A DNA stretch of 64,000 nt, from positions 186,001 through 250,000 of the forward strand of contig QJNS01000101.1 of the NCBI GenBank assembly GCA_004154925.1, given 5' to 3'. The stretch is from Monosporascus cannonballus. Taxonomy: Eukaryota; Ascomycota; Sordariomycetes; Xylariales. The position numbers and the translations under genes are program-made. Positions within the stretch are counted from its first letter, which is position 1. Each line of letters begins with the position of its first letter. The notes under the pieces were generated by a model. That model was not told where the DNA came from. It saw only the letters and a list, made by a program, of their open reading frames with translations, and did not search any database. Below are positions 48,005-60,164 of the stretch, piece by piece.

Positions 48005-49556
48005 ATGGATACGCATGCCAATGTCGAGTACGCTGCCGAGCCGGCGAAGAAGCCGCCGCCCAAGGATATGAGCCATCACTACTCATCAGTTACGAAAGCA
48101 AGACAACCCTCTCAGGTCAAGGAGCTGTACAAGTACTTCTCGATGCCGGGTATCGGTCAGCTCGCTGGCGGTTAGTCTACCCCTCTACAATCGGCTCCTA
48201 GCTATCACTGTACCACCTCGGATCCCGCGCGACCGCCCGGGCATGGTGACCGAGGCGTTCTTGTACTCCAACGTCCTGGCCCAGGCCGAGCCGCGAGGCG
48301 TGCCGGTTGCTGCGGTGGAGATAGACGGCGACGGCATGATCCCGTACGGTCCGGGGGGTCTGGACGATGTCCTGGCCAATTGGGACGAGAGCAAGGGCCG
48401 GAGACCCCATCTGATGTACACCGTCACGTAAGTTAGCGGCTCGCGTATTTATGCTCTGTAGACGTCTCTCGGGCGTGCGCTGGACGTTCCACTGAACCTC
48501 ATACAAGCGCTTGCGCGCCGCTTTGGTTCATCCACTAACAGCGCGATAGGATGGGCCATAACCCCACGGGAGCCGTCCTACCGCTAGAGCGGCGGAAGGA
48601 GATTTACGCGATATGTAGCAAGTACGACGTGATCATCGTCGAGGACGACCCCTACTTCTACCTGCAGTTCCCCTCGGCGGAGGTCGAGACCAGGGCGCGG
48701 AACCTGCCGCCCCCGCCGTCGAGGGCGGCAAACACGTTCTCCAAGACGGTGGCCCCCGGCTGCCGAATGGGGTGGGGTCACGGCGGCGCCTGCCGTCGTC
48801 GAGCGCTTTCTGCGCATCGACGAGACGTCGACGCAGCAGCCCTCGGGCTTCGTGCAGGTGGTCGTCGCCGAAGCGGTTATGGGCCCGCAGCCCGAGGCCG
48901 CGCTCTCGGCGTTCCTCTCGAGGCGACCTGCGCGGGACAGGGCCGCGTTCGCCGGTTGGCGCATGGACGGGTGGGTGCGCTGGCTGGAGGGCCTGCGCGG
49001 CGAGTACGAGCGGCGAATGAACGCCATGTGTGGTGTGCTTGAGGAGGGCGCGCACCAGCTGAAGCAGTCGGCGTTGCGCGCCGGCGCTGACGCCGGCTGG
49101 GGTGTGGTCACCAAGACGCGGCTCTACGACTTCTGGTGGCCGCGCGGCGGCATGTTCGTCTGGGTGCGCATGTGCTTCGAGACGCACCCCCTGTGGCGGG
49201 CGTCGCGGCCGGACCGCGGGGACGTCGTCGACAGCGAGGCGCTGTCCCGGGCGCTCCTGATCTCCCTGACGCGCCGCCCTTACCTCGTCATCGGGTGCCC
49301 AGGCGCCATATTCGGCGCCACGGAGCGCGTCCGCCGCGCCCGCGGCTGGGCCTACTTCCGCCTCTGCTTCGCCGCCGAGCCCGTCGCCGCCGTCGGCCCC
49401 TGCCCGCGCCGCTTCGTCGACGGCGTCCAGCACTTCTGGCGCATCAGAAAGGTCAGCGAGCTCGACGACATCCTCGACGAGGCGAGCGCCGCCGACGCCG
49501 ACACGGACGCCGACGTCGAGGGCCTCACCAATCTAGCCTCCTGCATGGAGTGTTAA
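48005..49556 (+). pseudogene. Broken aromatic/kynurenine-type aminotransferase (PLP, class I/II)
   Basis: The start MDTHANVEYAAEPAKKPP, HHYSSVTKARQPSQVKELYK and MPGIGQLAGG match the N-terminus of fungal Aro8-like aminotransferases. A stop (TAG 48173) or remnant intron donor then follows, and the sequence resumes only at DRPGMVTEAFLYSNVLAQAE: roughly 150 residues with the cofactor-phosphate region are missing. One intact intron (about 48430-48549) leads to MGHNPTGAVLPLERRKEIY and VEDDPYFYLQF. A second deletion removes about 40 residues before NTFSKTVAPGCRMGW, which keeps the PLP-binding Lys. One extra G near 48774-48777 then shifts frame; the rest is open to TAA 49556 (FVQVVVAEAVMGPQPEA, GWVRWLEGLRGEYERRM, WPRGGMFVWVRM). 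Three separate lesions make a pseudogene far likelier than error. Estimates of missing length rest on my memory of the family. Confidence 0.8.
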
Positions 49557-49872
49557 TAAGGTCCCTTCCTCCCCCATCGGATAAGTAAGGAGCATGTGTA
49601 AAACATAAAAGGTATTATCATGTCATATCCTACATGGGCGCGGTCGGCTGCGGCAAGACCAACACCGGCTAGCTGCGCGTTGAGCAGGGACTCGTTCGCA
49701 CATTAGACGGCGAAGGGGTATTAGGAATGCGCGATACCGCATGTCCGCGTAAATTTAAGCAAGCAGCCCAGGCAACGGAACAAGAGTTCGCAGAAGGGTT
49801 GCAATGCATATATGGCCGGGGCGCCCTGTTGATAGAGGATGATGAGACTAGACACGAGTGAACATGAACGTA
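49557..49872. other. Intergenic, no gene seen
   Basis: A short spacer between the pseudogene and the MITE-like element. A chance GAVGCGKTNTG reading at about 49634-49670 stops at once and is not a gene. Confidence 0.5.
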
Positions 49873-50230
49873 CGGTGATGGTCCAATTGGATCCGTGCGC
49901 CCACTTATTTCCTACCAAATATACCCATTTACTCCGACAACAATAATAGAAGGAAAACTAAAATTTTATAAAGAAAAATGTTATTGATATGCAACATGAC
50001 GTAATGGATATATATATCAGATAATACATTAATATACTCGTTGTTTTTCATAAATAGTACTAATTAGATAGACGTTTAAGAATGCGAAATAGTTATGCAT
50101 TCAATGATTTAGTTAGATACTATTTTGATATTTTTAGTATTTTTTTTAAAATGATTTGTTATAATAGGGTGAGCAAGGTATGTATTAGTAGGAAATAAGT
50201 AAGTCCACGGATCCATTGAGACCTTTTGTG
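49873..50230. mobile_element. MITE-like non-autonomous DNA transposon (about 358 bp)
   Basis: Imperfect terminal inverted repeats of about 45 bp face each other. The left end contains TTGGATCCGTG and CACTTATTTCCTACC (49887-49916); the right end, read in reverse complement from 50230, contains ATGGATCCGTG and TACTTATTTCCTACT. Both repeats stand at the same distance from a flanking TA (49871-49872 and 50231-50232), as expected for a TA target duplication of the Tc1/mariner superfamily. The interior is AT-rich, has no frame, and shows RIP-like decay. The TIR shares CAATTGG, CACTTA and TTTCC words with the Tc1 element at 57871, so it may be a distant relative. The outermost 12 bases are poorly conserved, so exact ends are tentative. 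Confidence 0.7.
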
Positions 50231-50655
50231 TATATATCTAGTATCAGGTAATGGATGATGAGAGCTTGCTTTCCCAGCGACCTTTGAGAAGGGTCTATGC
50301 CCTTGCCAGAAACCTGCTACGGGTTTTACTCCCTACGTACTTCCTGGGACGGGATACATGCCCACAAGCGACCCGAGGACGCCTACGAGATACCGGTGCT
50401 TAGCACGGCTCTTACGCGAGTTCCATACATAACCCCTGAAGATGGGCTTCAGACGTAGCCATGACCGCTTTGATATTTTCACACTCAGTATTTGGGCGAT
50501 CTTCTCGGATTATCACGACGTTAGGACTTAGTCAGATTAATGCTCAAACTGGGAAAGCCCATTGATTCATTGACCTAATGACCAGTACGCCTCAACTGTA
50601 ATACCCGCAATGCATCCTCGCCTCCATCCTAGACCGAGCTGCTCACCAAGCTGGT
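50231..50655. other. Intergenic, 3' side of RPL4
   Basis: No gene was recognised. The right part is the likely 3' UTR and polyadenylation region of the ribosomal protein gene. Confidence 0.5.
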
Positions 50656-51944
50656 CTACGCCTCCTTAACAAGCTCCAGGTACTCCTTGGGGGCTCTCTG
50701 GGGCTTGCCCTCCTCCGCCTTCTGCTGACCAAGCTTCTCCTTGACGAACGTCGAGTGGTAAGGATTGAAGCGCAGCATGACCTGCTTGTTGCGCAGCGGG
50801 TTCTTCTTCTGGACGCTGGCGCGCTTCGTCAGGACAGTGCCCTTAGGAGCACGAAGGACGCTCTGGATCTCGGAGCTGTTGATCAGACGGCTGAGATCGG
50901 CCTGAGAGACGATGTTGGAAGGCAACAGGAAGTCCTTCTTCAGCTCCGAAGGCTTCGTGGTGGTGCCGTAGATGGTGTCGAGAGCCTTGAAAGCGGCCGA
51001 GGTCCAGACGACGAATCGTCCGAGGTGACCGCCAGGGGCCAGCTGGAGGAGGTTCAGGGCGTAGACGGAGCAGGTCTCGACACCGGGCAGGTTGCGGGTT
51101 CCGGTAACGAGCTCCTTGCCGTCAACCTCGGGGTCGTAAATGACCAGGGGTCCACGGCGCTGGCGGTGGCGGCGGCCTCGCATCTTGCCCTTTCCAGCGC
51201 GGAGCTTCTTGGACTTCTTGGCCTTCTCAACGTCGGCGGCAGCACCGACCGCCTTCAGGATGGCCAGGGCAGCGCTGGTCTTAGCAGCGGCACCGCCCTC
51301 GAAAACAGCCGAGTCGACGACCAGGGGAACTTCGGGGACGGCGGAGATCTGGTGGCCGCGGGCGAGCAACAAGGGAGGGACAGCGGAAGCGGCAAGGGCA
51401 GAGGCAGTAGCGAATCGCCTGTGAACGAACATTAGTCGTGGAATTTTGCAGAGGGAAATCCCCGCCGAGCTCAGCCAAGCAAGACGGGGATAACTAGGCA
51501 ATCACTCACTTCTGGCCCTGGTTGACCTTGATGTGCCACTTGCGCCAGGTCTTGGTAGGAGCGAACATGCGACCAGAACGGCACATGTTACCGAAAGCAG
51601 CCTGACCGGCACGGTGAGTACCACCACCGGAGACACGGGGAATACGGGCAACGGCACGACCTGTATGGAGATTATTCGTCAACCAACCATCGAAACCTTC
51701 CCCGCGAATGGCTCCGGTTCTCTTCGGGTCTCTACTAACCGGTACCCCAGGACTCGGCGGAGGTCTGGTGACCGGCCTTCTCGCTCACGGCATAGGGCTG
51801 TCGCTTGTTCTTAGCAATTCCAGTGTGGACTTGCTGGACAATGTCGGGTCGGATGGGCGAGGTGAAGACGGTGGGAAGAGGGTGGGTAGCTCCCGAAGGA
51901 GCACCATCCTTTCCGATGATGGTGACAGTCGGTCGGGAGGCCAT
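50656..51944 (-). CDS. RPL4: 60S ribosomal protein uL4 (L4)
   Basis: Three exons (51944-51740, 51660-51510, 51418-50656) join in frame to 372 residues. The start [14 protein letters not shown] is typical. Family blocks in order: [129 protein letters not shown]. uL4 is an early-assembling protein whose long internal loop lines the peptide exit tunnel; the GGGTHRAGQ loop is intact. The C-terminal [17 protein letters not shown] and Lys-rich tail fit fungal L4. Introns are 79 and 91 nt. A CTACTAACCGCAG string at 51976-51964, just upstream of the ATG, is a consensus branch site plus acceptor, so a 5'-UTR intron is likely. Confidence 0.97.
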
Positions 51945-54900
51945 TGCGACGGTCGAGGGATCCCTGCGGTTAGTAGGTCTCGTGGATGGTGATGTTGGGG
52001 TTTTTTGGGGGGATCTCGAGAGATTCTCGGATTGCAAAATCTCACGAAAAGTTACATGGGTACGAAACCAATTTTCGGAAAGTCTGTGTGGGCAGGTCAG
52101 GGCTGAAGAGAGGGTGCTACGTGGTTTGTGCTTCCAACTAAGCGATTTCTTAGCTACTAGGGTCTTTCATTGGTACAAAAAAGCTCCTAATCTTATCTAT
52201 GGTAATGGTGGGGAGGGGTACGTTCGTGGCTTGTGTGCTCGAGTGGTGGGGGACGGGAGGGAGAGCTCTGCCCGCGACTCAACTTCTCCTCGAGCTGGGC
52301 CTCATTGGCAGAGTACCTAAACCCAGCGTCCAATCTGCCACCCATTTTTAATTCCTCAGGCGGTGTCTTGAGGTTCATCCACCTCTAAGGACCAACCATT
52401 CATCACCTTCGGGATACGTTGCCGGTAGAAGCATAAGGACATACCGCATCTGCCACCCTGACGGACTGCCCAGGTAGTGGAGATGTTTCAGCTGCGGGCG
52501 AATGCACCGGGTAGGGCATACGTTGCGTGAATAGAACATAAAGCGCAGGGGAAAAAATAGCAAAGATCTCTCCTTAAAACGGGTATTCCTTTACAGTAAT
52601 TTGGTCGGCGTATCATAATAGTTACCACAGCTATCAACGCGCTTTTAGGGTGTAGCGTTATCTCCCTGGCTGCGAAGTGGTTCACAGCAGTATCTGGCAA
52701 GTGCATTTCCGATCCGTGCTGTTATGTCTTGGCCTTTTCTATCGAATCCAATTATCGGAAACCGGTATTCAATGGAACGGATAGGTGGTCCAACAGGCTC
52801 GAATCAACCAGCTGCCGTATTGAAATCAAGGGACATACAATAGAATTTAAGCCGAGATGCTTCTAAAAGTAATTGTCTGCTATGATCTGGAAGGGGTGAC
52901 GTCGTGAAAACCGCTGGTTGAACCGACTTAGTCCGGGTACACGGATCAACCACCTGCCGATAGCTAGTTGGTCCTGGTGTAGCAGGCGCTCCAATCAGGA
53001 CGAGTCCAATGTCGTAGGCTTATATGTCCCTTTCAGAACAGCATATGCCACAGGGGAGTGTAGTTCGATAATGGCTTTGGCCTCGTAGAGTCAACTTGAT
53101 ATTGGTTGCAGATAACACTTCAAACACTAAGGGGCGTGGGACCTAAAGGAAACGAATAAAGTGTAAAGAGAGGGGAATACTTCGAAGCTAAGAGTTTGGA
53201 GCAGGAGGCCGGAATGGTCCCAATATGCGAATCTTCTATACACGGCCCCGACTTTCGATTAGTAACTTGTGTGGTAACTACCTAGTATCCAGTGTCGTAG
53301 ATGGCCACTTCAGGTTGCCTTAAGGAGATGGTTAGACCTAAGTACCATATGAAAAGCTTCCCGCTTAATTGCCCTGACGTAGGAGACGCACGGCCATTCT
53401 TTTGGTATACTGAGCCCTTGAGAAATTCTGTGAAGATATGTTGTGGGAATTCTGTGGTGATTTTGCGGTCCCCATGGTTATTTTACTTTGCCTCTAAACC
53501 TCAAGTGAGGAGTCTCCCCTGAGGCCGAAGGTGCATAAGTTGTATTCGAGAACAGTTCAGGCTTGATGAAGCAGAGGGTCATTAACTTCAAGACCAATCC
53601 CCCCCTTCTGATCAGCTCGATAGGCACATACTGTCGTAATTCTTTATGTTCGCTGGGCGAGACAAGATGGTGGCAGGTGGCCTGCAGTGGTAGCACATAA
53701 CACTGATCCTCAAGATGAGACGAATTAACAGCCTCTATTTTTCTTATCATATCATGTAAGAAGCCTGTCATCGGAAGACCTCTCTACTCGTGGCCAGTCT
53801 GAACCAAAGCCCAAAGAGTTCAACGGGAGAACAACGCATATGATATCATAGCGTGCATATTAAATGTAAGATCATCATGAAATAGCTGATCTTATAGACA
53901 TCCCGGGACATTGGTCTGAATCGCCATAACAGAGTCGGTTCTAGTAACAGAAAAGGGGAACTCTCTGAAGTTGTCCAACTAGGGTTTGCAATTGGGCACC
54001 CATGGTTACATTCACTACTCACAATGTAAAGGAATAGGTCAAAAGCCTAATACTTACGGCTATCTATAAATGACTATTATAGAGGCAATTCCCTATTACT
54101 TACGGACCTTTATTCCTTATGATTGAAAATATCATCCGTAGGTACTGGTAGCGTGGGTGGGTAGCGTGGGTAGGTGGTTACGGTATGCAGTGGTATTTTC
54201 TGTTAGTTTCCTCTTACCAGGTCCACTGACGTCGATGTAAGCCCTGCACACAAATTGGTATTCGAATAGACATAATCCAATAGTCTCGTCATGCTTAGCA
54301 CTACCAGGAGCTGTTAAAAGTCATCCGGAAGCCAGTGGCTTATGTACATCCCATACAATTTCTACAGTGACTTTACATTTTAACCTTCAATGCCAACAGC
54401 TGGGCCTGTGGAGGCAACTAACAGAAAATACCCCTGGGCACTGGAGTGCAAGTCGTATGTCCAACAGTATTGTTTTGGCTTTTGACGAGAACACGGCAGA
54501 ATATAACTATTAGGACAGCATCGTCACCACAACTCACTCTAGTAAACAATTGAACGGAGGGGATTCCTGCGAATGGAGAACCATGCGATCAGTTCATATC
54601 ATGCCACCAGAGCCGATCACCGAGTGCAACGTTCAAAGTCGGGAAAATGGGGGATCGCATTGTGTGGGTCGTCAATACACTTCTCTATCGTGTTTCAGCC
54701 TCCCCGAATTTCAGGTCAAGCAACTACCTCCTCTCAATGGCCGGGTACGAGAGTACGGTGTTCCTAATACGGAATTTTCTGAGTCTAGCCAAGAACTAGC
54801 TAGTTCACCATGACCCAGCCGGATCGCTTCCCCGCCACTTACATGGATAGAGTGTACAGCGAGTGCTCTTGTATCGCGCACAAGTTTTCACACGAAGTGT

Positions 54901-56380
54901 CATCTATTGCGGGGCGCTCTATTAGCCGCCGTATAAAATTAAAAATACCCTACACTGGGGTCGTCCTTTTGCTACATCGCAAGCAGTATACGAATTACTA
55001 ACCTTCCGACTTTTTATTACCGCCAATCTTCAAATTTTATATCGAATAATGGGCTTCCAACATTATTTTATATGGCAACAATTATGGGCGAAGAGCAACG
55101 GGCTACATAAACCCGGCGCGAACCATATATGGGAAGGCTTGGTTGGGCTATTCGCACAGCGACCTGACAGTTTGTGAAGACATACCCATAGAACCAGAGT
55201 AGCGCTACGCGGGAATTATTGCGGTTGTCTTATACAAGCCCCATATATCTGGAAGGTTTGTGGCTTGATTGACTGATCTATTTATTGAATTATGTTGCGG
55301 CGCACCAAACTCACCTGATAGGATGCGTAAGACGCCACGATGCTGGCGTCGATTGGGGTCATCACGTGACAAAAATCCTACGAACCTCAACCCCTGATTT
55401 AGTCGCGCTCGGACTAAAAGTTACAGGACGGATACCGCGCCTATGTATCACTTTTTCATAAATTGTATGGGAAATACAGCCGGCAGCCATAATCCAACCG
55501 TACTTCGCCGTCTTGAAAAACGAACCTTGTATAGCACTAACTGCAACGATCCCGAGTATTATAGGGAAAATGACAACTGCTTCAAGTGGGATGTCCGAAC
55601 GCCTATTGACCCATATGGGCCTATGCTAAAGCCAGCTATTCCGGATGCAGAACATTGAGATTGTCCCGTACGCGAGGAGCTTTTTTAGATGGGCTAAGTA
55701 ACGGACCGCGCGACTAAGTTGAAGAGGGGAAAGTTCCCGTGCAACGGCGGTACCAATAGGAAATCATATTATATCTCCGTTCGACTCGCTCGTCCTTCTG
55801 TCGGCGCGTACTAAGTATCCCCTTCGATGAGGATGGGGTGCCAGCACTACTCCTCTAAATATCGGTTAAGGGCAACTGCACACATGTATTTACCCTTGTG
55901 GAGATGCCCGTTATACCATCGCTCCATAGGGCCCCATGTCATACGCTTCAGACACCATATCTGGAGGATATTCCTCTTCAGCATGTCTCCCTGGCGCCTG
56001 TCGTGACCCATTTCGATTTGTCATGGGTCGAACATTCCCCGGGGCCTGCCAAGGAATTCGATTAGGGGACCCATGCGAACCGGAGCGGGATGCATGTGGA
56101 ACTCAGAGATGGAGAATATACCCATTCAGTGTCAGGATCAGGTCAGGATCCAGGATGCATCTGTACCCTCGCCCTGTCGATCACCGATTCGAAGCAAGGG
56201 TCGGGGTCAGATAACTTGTCACGCTGAAGATCCGGAAGAGACAGTCGAGTTGAGCTGACCATGACCTTGAAAGGCGAGCGTAAGTCTTTAAAACACGCCT
56301 GACCCGTTCCTCCGCATCCCGTCTTGCGAACAGAAGGAATCTTTTTGAGACAGTCACTGTTCTACGCACAGGATTTCGAT
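51945..56380. other. Long gene-free stretch
   Basis: About 4.4 kb; the first few hundred bases are the RPL4 promoter/leader. No family was recognised beyond that. Open frames at 53771-53478 (-) and 55443-55658 (+) have mildly protein-like composition (for example CNDPEYYRENDNCFKWD in the latter), but no start context, exon partners or motifs, so they are not called. Composition is slightly AT-richer than the core and stops are dense. Confidence 0.5.
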
Positions 56381-57645
56381 ATGGGTAGGTGGGGAGCAGA
56401 TGATTACGGCGTTCTCGCCGACAGGGCGTGTTGGGCGATGTTCGGGTTCACTACCGGTACGCATTAGTGGTTCTACGGCCGATCAAGTGGGCTTTATGCT
56501 AACACGTTCCCGTACAGTCGTTGTCGGACTTCGGATCTACTCTCGTACCCTCAATGGTCGGAACAAACAACACGGAGGGCTTGGTCCGGACGACTATATC
56601 ACGATAGGATGCCTGGTGGTCTTCCTCGCGACCTGCATCCTCATAAACGTCGGCTCTCACTACGGCCTCGGGAAGCACTTCGAGGATGTACCGAAAGAAC
56701 ATTTGGAACCGGCGTTGAAGTATAATGTCATAATCAGTGCTGTTCTCATCTGGACCTTTTCCTTGCCGAAGTTCGTCATCATTTCCACACTGAAACGGAT
56801 TCTCGACTATGGAACCAAGACCACGATTCTATTTTGGGCTCTCGCTCTGTCCTCACAAGCCTTCATTTTGGCTACCTCGGTATGGTGGTTCGTGCAGTGC
56901 ACGCCTGTGGAATACGGATGGAATAAGACCATCCAAGGGGAATGTGCCGACGTAAGCATTTTGGCGAACTTGGGATATTTCACGTCTGCGTACTCGGCGT
57001 TTCTAGACATTTTCTTCGCACTTTACCCGATTCCCTTTATTATGCGCTTGAACATGCCCTTGAAGGCACGGATTGCGATGTCGGGTGCTCTGGGTCTCAG
57101 TATCCTGGCGTGCGTCGTTTCGATTTACAAGTTGGCAATCTTCGGTGAAGTATTTGCCATTTTGCGGCAGGACCCGACGTGTGAGTGTTCCCAATAATGA
57201 TATCTCCTCGTTCGATCACAAGACTAAACTGCGTTCAGATCCCGTGCCTTACCTTGACATTCTTGGTATGGCCGAAGGCTTCGTGCTGGTGACGGCGGCG
57301 TCTCTCCCAACTCTTGGACCCGTGTTTCGGGTTGCGAAGGGGAAACTCACCTCCGTCTATAGCAGCGGTTCAGAATCACGCGGTCAACTAGACGCGGGTA
57401 GCAAGGACCATGGTCGAGCCATGAGCAGAAACAACTGGGATAATTTCAAGGGTCATAGGCTTGAGGACACGGCATCATCGATCGGGACGAGGCCGAGCTT
57501 GGACGACATTCCTCTTGTCACGACGTCGAGGGCAGGCCGTAACCAGAATGAAAGAGACGAAATCCAGAAGACCGTGGAGATATCGAAATCTTCGGAGACG
57601 TTGGAGCAGGGCCGCCAACTCCGCCGGGACCACAATCTAGTGTAA
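56381..57645 (+). CDS. Pth11-like rhodopsin-domain integral membrane protein
   Basis: Three exons (56381-56456, 56518-57180, 57239-57645) join in frame to 381 residues. Intron 1 ends with GCTAACACGTTCCCGTACAG and intron 2 carries GACTAAAC. The N-terminus MGRWGADDYGVLADRACWAM leads into helix 1 (FGFTTVVVGLRIYSR), followed by the family word DDYITIGCLVVF, an extracellular turn with GSHYGLGKHFEDV, then VWWFVQCTPVEYGWN with a conserved cysteine and YFTSAYSAFLDIFFALYPIP. Seven hydrophobic segments are visible, followed by a soluble tail from about 255 rich in Ser/Arg/Asp. Reading through the first intron would give another start (ATG 56400) but loses helix 1. Relatives include SAT4 and the Magnaporthe surface sensor Pth11; most are orphan plasma-membrane proteins, so ligand and role are unknown. 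Confidence 0.85.
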
Positions 57646-57870
57646 ATGGACGCGACAAGTGTATTTTAGGGATCCAACGAAGTAGGCCTAGGCGAGCTAC
57701 ATGTAGGACCCGCTGTTATTGGGGTCGAAAACTGTTCTGTTTAGCGGAGACCCACCAGGGGTTTTCTCGTAGCCGCTTTCGCCGTGAAGTGCAAGCACTC
57801 CTTGCAGTACTTTGGTAGAAGTAATCGCTACCTTTGCGTTGACAATTTCCGATGTGCAGCGAAGTATGTA
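57646..57870. other. 3' region of the membrane-protein gene, up to the transposon
   Basis: A short stretch without a gene; the Tc1/mariner element begins only 225 bp after the stop codon. Confidence 0.5.
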
Positions 57871-59171
57871 CAATTGGGTCCACTTAGTTTCCGGACGAAT
57901 TTCACCCACTTAGCCCCTAAATGCCACATTTCCCATCATCACCACCCAGTTTGTATGGACCATTTGGGCCGCATAACATAGCCCAATTCATTCCAATAGC
58001 TAACGAACCCAAAACCAAAAGGCGCGAATTACCTCAAACTAAACGTGCAGCCATTTGGGCCTTATATCGCGCCCGGCATACGTATTCGGAGATTGTACGC
58101 CTTAAAGACGTCCTAAAATCAACGGTTCATAATACCATCCGCCGCTGCAAAAAAATATAAAACTGCCGGACGTCCTATTACCTTCGAATCGAGACCTAGG
58201 CCTGGCCAACCTCTTAAAGTAACGGACCGAATAATTCGAAAGCTTGTACGAATTGCCGTTAAAAAATAACGTACTTTTTTCGAAACCCCAAAAACGCTAA
58301 ATAAATCCGGAATCCAGCTATGTAAAAATACGGTTCGTTACGTACTTAAATTGACAAAACTTCGCGTAAAATTTGACGCAAATCTTAAATCTTACAAAAT
58401 TTTTTTTAAAAAAACGGTATATGTTTTACATTATCTATAAGAACGTTACTTAAATGTTTTGATATTAGTCGAACGAAATTATCTTTAAAATCGGATACGA
58501 TAATCGTATAGTATACGTTATTTGCGACAAAAGCAAAAAATATTTCGATAAATATTTAAACTTTTTATTTAAAAATAAACGAATTGCTGTCGGCGTATCA
58601 GGATATTTTATGGGCTTTAAAAAGATTTTTAATTATTTTCGATTTAGATTTCCAAATAAATAAGTATTTATATTTCGATAAAGTTTTTATACCTTATTAT
58701 ATTTTATTTTAATAACGGATAAAAATTAAATACGGCACGGAAATTATATTTTAAAAAAGTAATATTCGGTATTATTATTAAAAACTTATTACTATGATTA
58801 AAAGGATCTAAAAAATTATTTATACCGTATGGCCGCCTTAAAGCCTTAGTCTTTTAATAAAAATATATGGCATATTTTAAAGTTATGATTAAATAAGCGA
58901 AAGCACAGGTTTCGTTTTACTGAGAAAATAAAACATGCCATCGAAACAAAATAGCGAGATTTAAAACTCCATCTTTTTTACAAGTTCGCCATAACTATGT
59001 CTAAACGGCTGCGTTTGCTTAAAAAAACAAATACGGCCTTATTAAGTACTAAATTCTGTATATAAAACAGCAAACAGATTGTTCATAACTGTTACGGTTG
59101 TTAAGATATTGATTTTTGAATATTTAATATATGATTTAGAGAGGTGTTCGGAAACTAAGTGGACTCGATTG
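57871..59171 (+). mobile_element. Tc1/mariner DNA transposon, complete ends, RIP-degraded transposase
   Basis: The left end CAATTGGGTCCACTTAGTTT and the reverse complement of the right end CAATCGAGTCCACTTAGTTT form inverted repeats of about 25 bp, flanked by TA on both sides (57869-57870, 59172-59173). The 1301-bp length is typical. The + strand encodes the N-terminal helix-turn-helix part of a Tc1-type transposase: KTKRRELPQTKRAAIWALYR, HTYSEIVRLKDVLKSTVHNT, IRRC. The second helix region follows with PRPGQPLKVTDRIIRKLVRI, then SGIQLCKNTVRY. A DDE-region remnant reads SDEIIFKIG and later frames are stops. AT content rises sharply after 58250 and Gln/Trp codons have become stops, as RIP does. 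It is inactive. Confidence 0.92.
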
Positions 59172-59173
59172 TA

Positions 59174-60164
59174 CAGCAGAATCTTTCTTGTTTTATTGTT
59201 AGTGCAGTCCACAAGTATAGGCACCTAAATGACTTCCCCCCTCGAAAAGGTCTATCTCATGCTACAACCTCCACATCCGGTTGGCGAAAAAGATCTAGAA
59301 TAACTTTATATCCGATTGATTTCTACTAGGAGCCCCCGTAGTATTTCTTGATGATTACATCGCACGCCGTACGGGGCATTAAAGGGTTGAAGCGGCAAAG
59401 TCCTCAGGCCCACTGAATAAGAAATCGCACCAACAGTAAAACAAGGATTTCATTGTAAGCAACTCTCCGCTTCGCTTTCGAGACCACAAGTACCCGTGGA
59501 CATGACTAGGAGGACGCGGACCGGCGTCAAACCGATAATACCTGCCGAAACCGGCCCGCTCGCCCGATATTAAGCCCTGCAGTTGGGTCTGTTACCTAGC
59601 ATGCGGTGGGTTTGTCTTGCCCCCCTTTGGAGAAGCGCCAACGTAAATCGCTATAGTCGTCAGTCACTTACTACATACTCCGTACTACGTGTGATGGGTA
59701 AGTCTAACACCATCGGGCCGTACCTCTCCACGTGCTAAATGCCCGGTTTCCTTTCAGTTGGCCAGTTTCCTGCACTAGTTGATACCTAACGTGGATGTTT
59801 TCATCCACAAGATGCTATGTAGATCTCTTGTAGCCCAGTAGTCGAGGCGTCGACACAAAGCTTGAGGTAGATGTTGCGCTATAAATTCCATCAGAATCAT
59901 GCGGCCAACGCGCCTTCTCAGCCTTCTCTTCACATTTGCTCTTTACGTAAGGCTTATATAGGTCATCTGGTGTTCATACGCGAAGGGGATTCATGTAGTG
60001 GAGGTCGGGAACTGCTCAACTCGCCTCGTATCTCACTAGTCCTGTCAGGGAAAGGGGCCGCACAGAAGCCACCGCGACGGCTGTGACAGTGGCTTTTACC
60101 TACTCTCGCACTTGAGCTTACGCTTGTTGCAACATAGTCGAGGATCTCCTCTTCGCAGATCGCA
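59174..60164. other. Intergenic, probable promoter of the O-methyltransferase
   Basis: About 1 kb of normal composition after the transposon. No gene was recognised. A 71-codon + frame at 59871-60086 and minus-strand frames overlap the next gene's leader and look like chance. Confidence 0.5.

Noticed and set aside
49634..49670. GAVGCGKTNTG, resembling a P-loop
   Set aside because: A stop codon follows at once and there is no hhhhD or switch motif in the neighbourhood; chance match.
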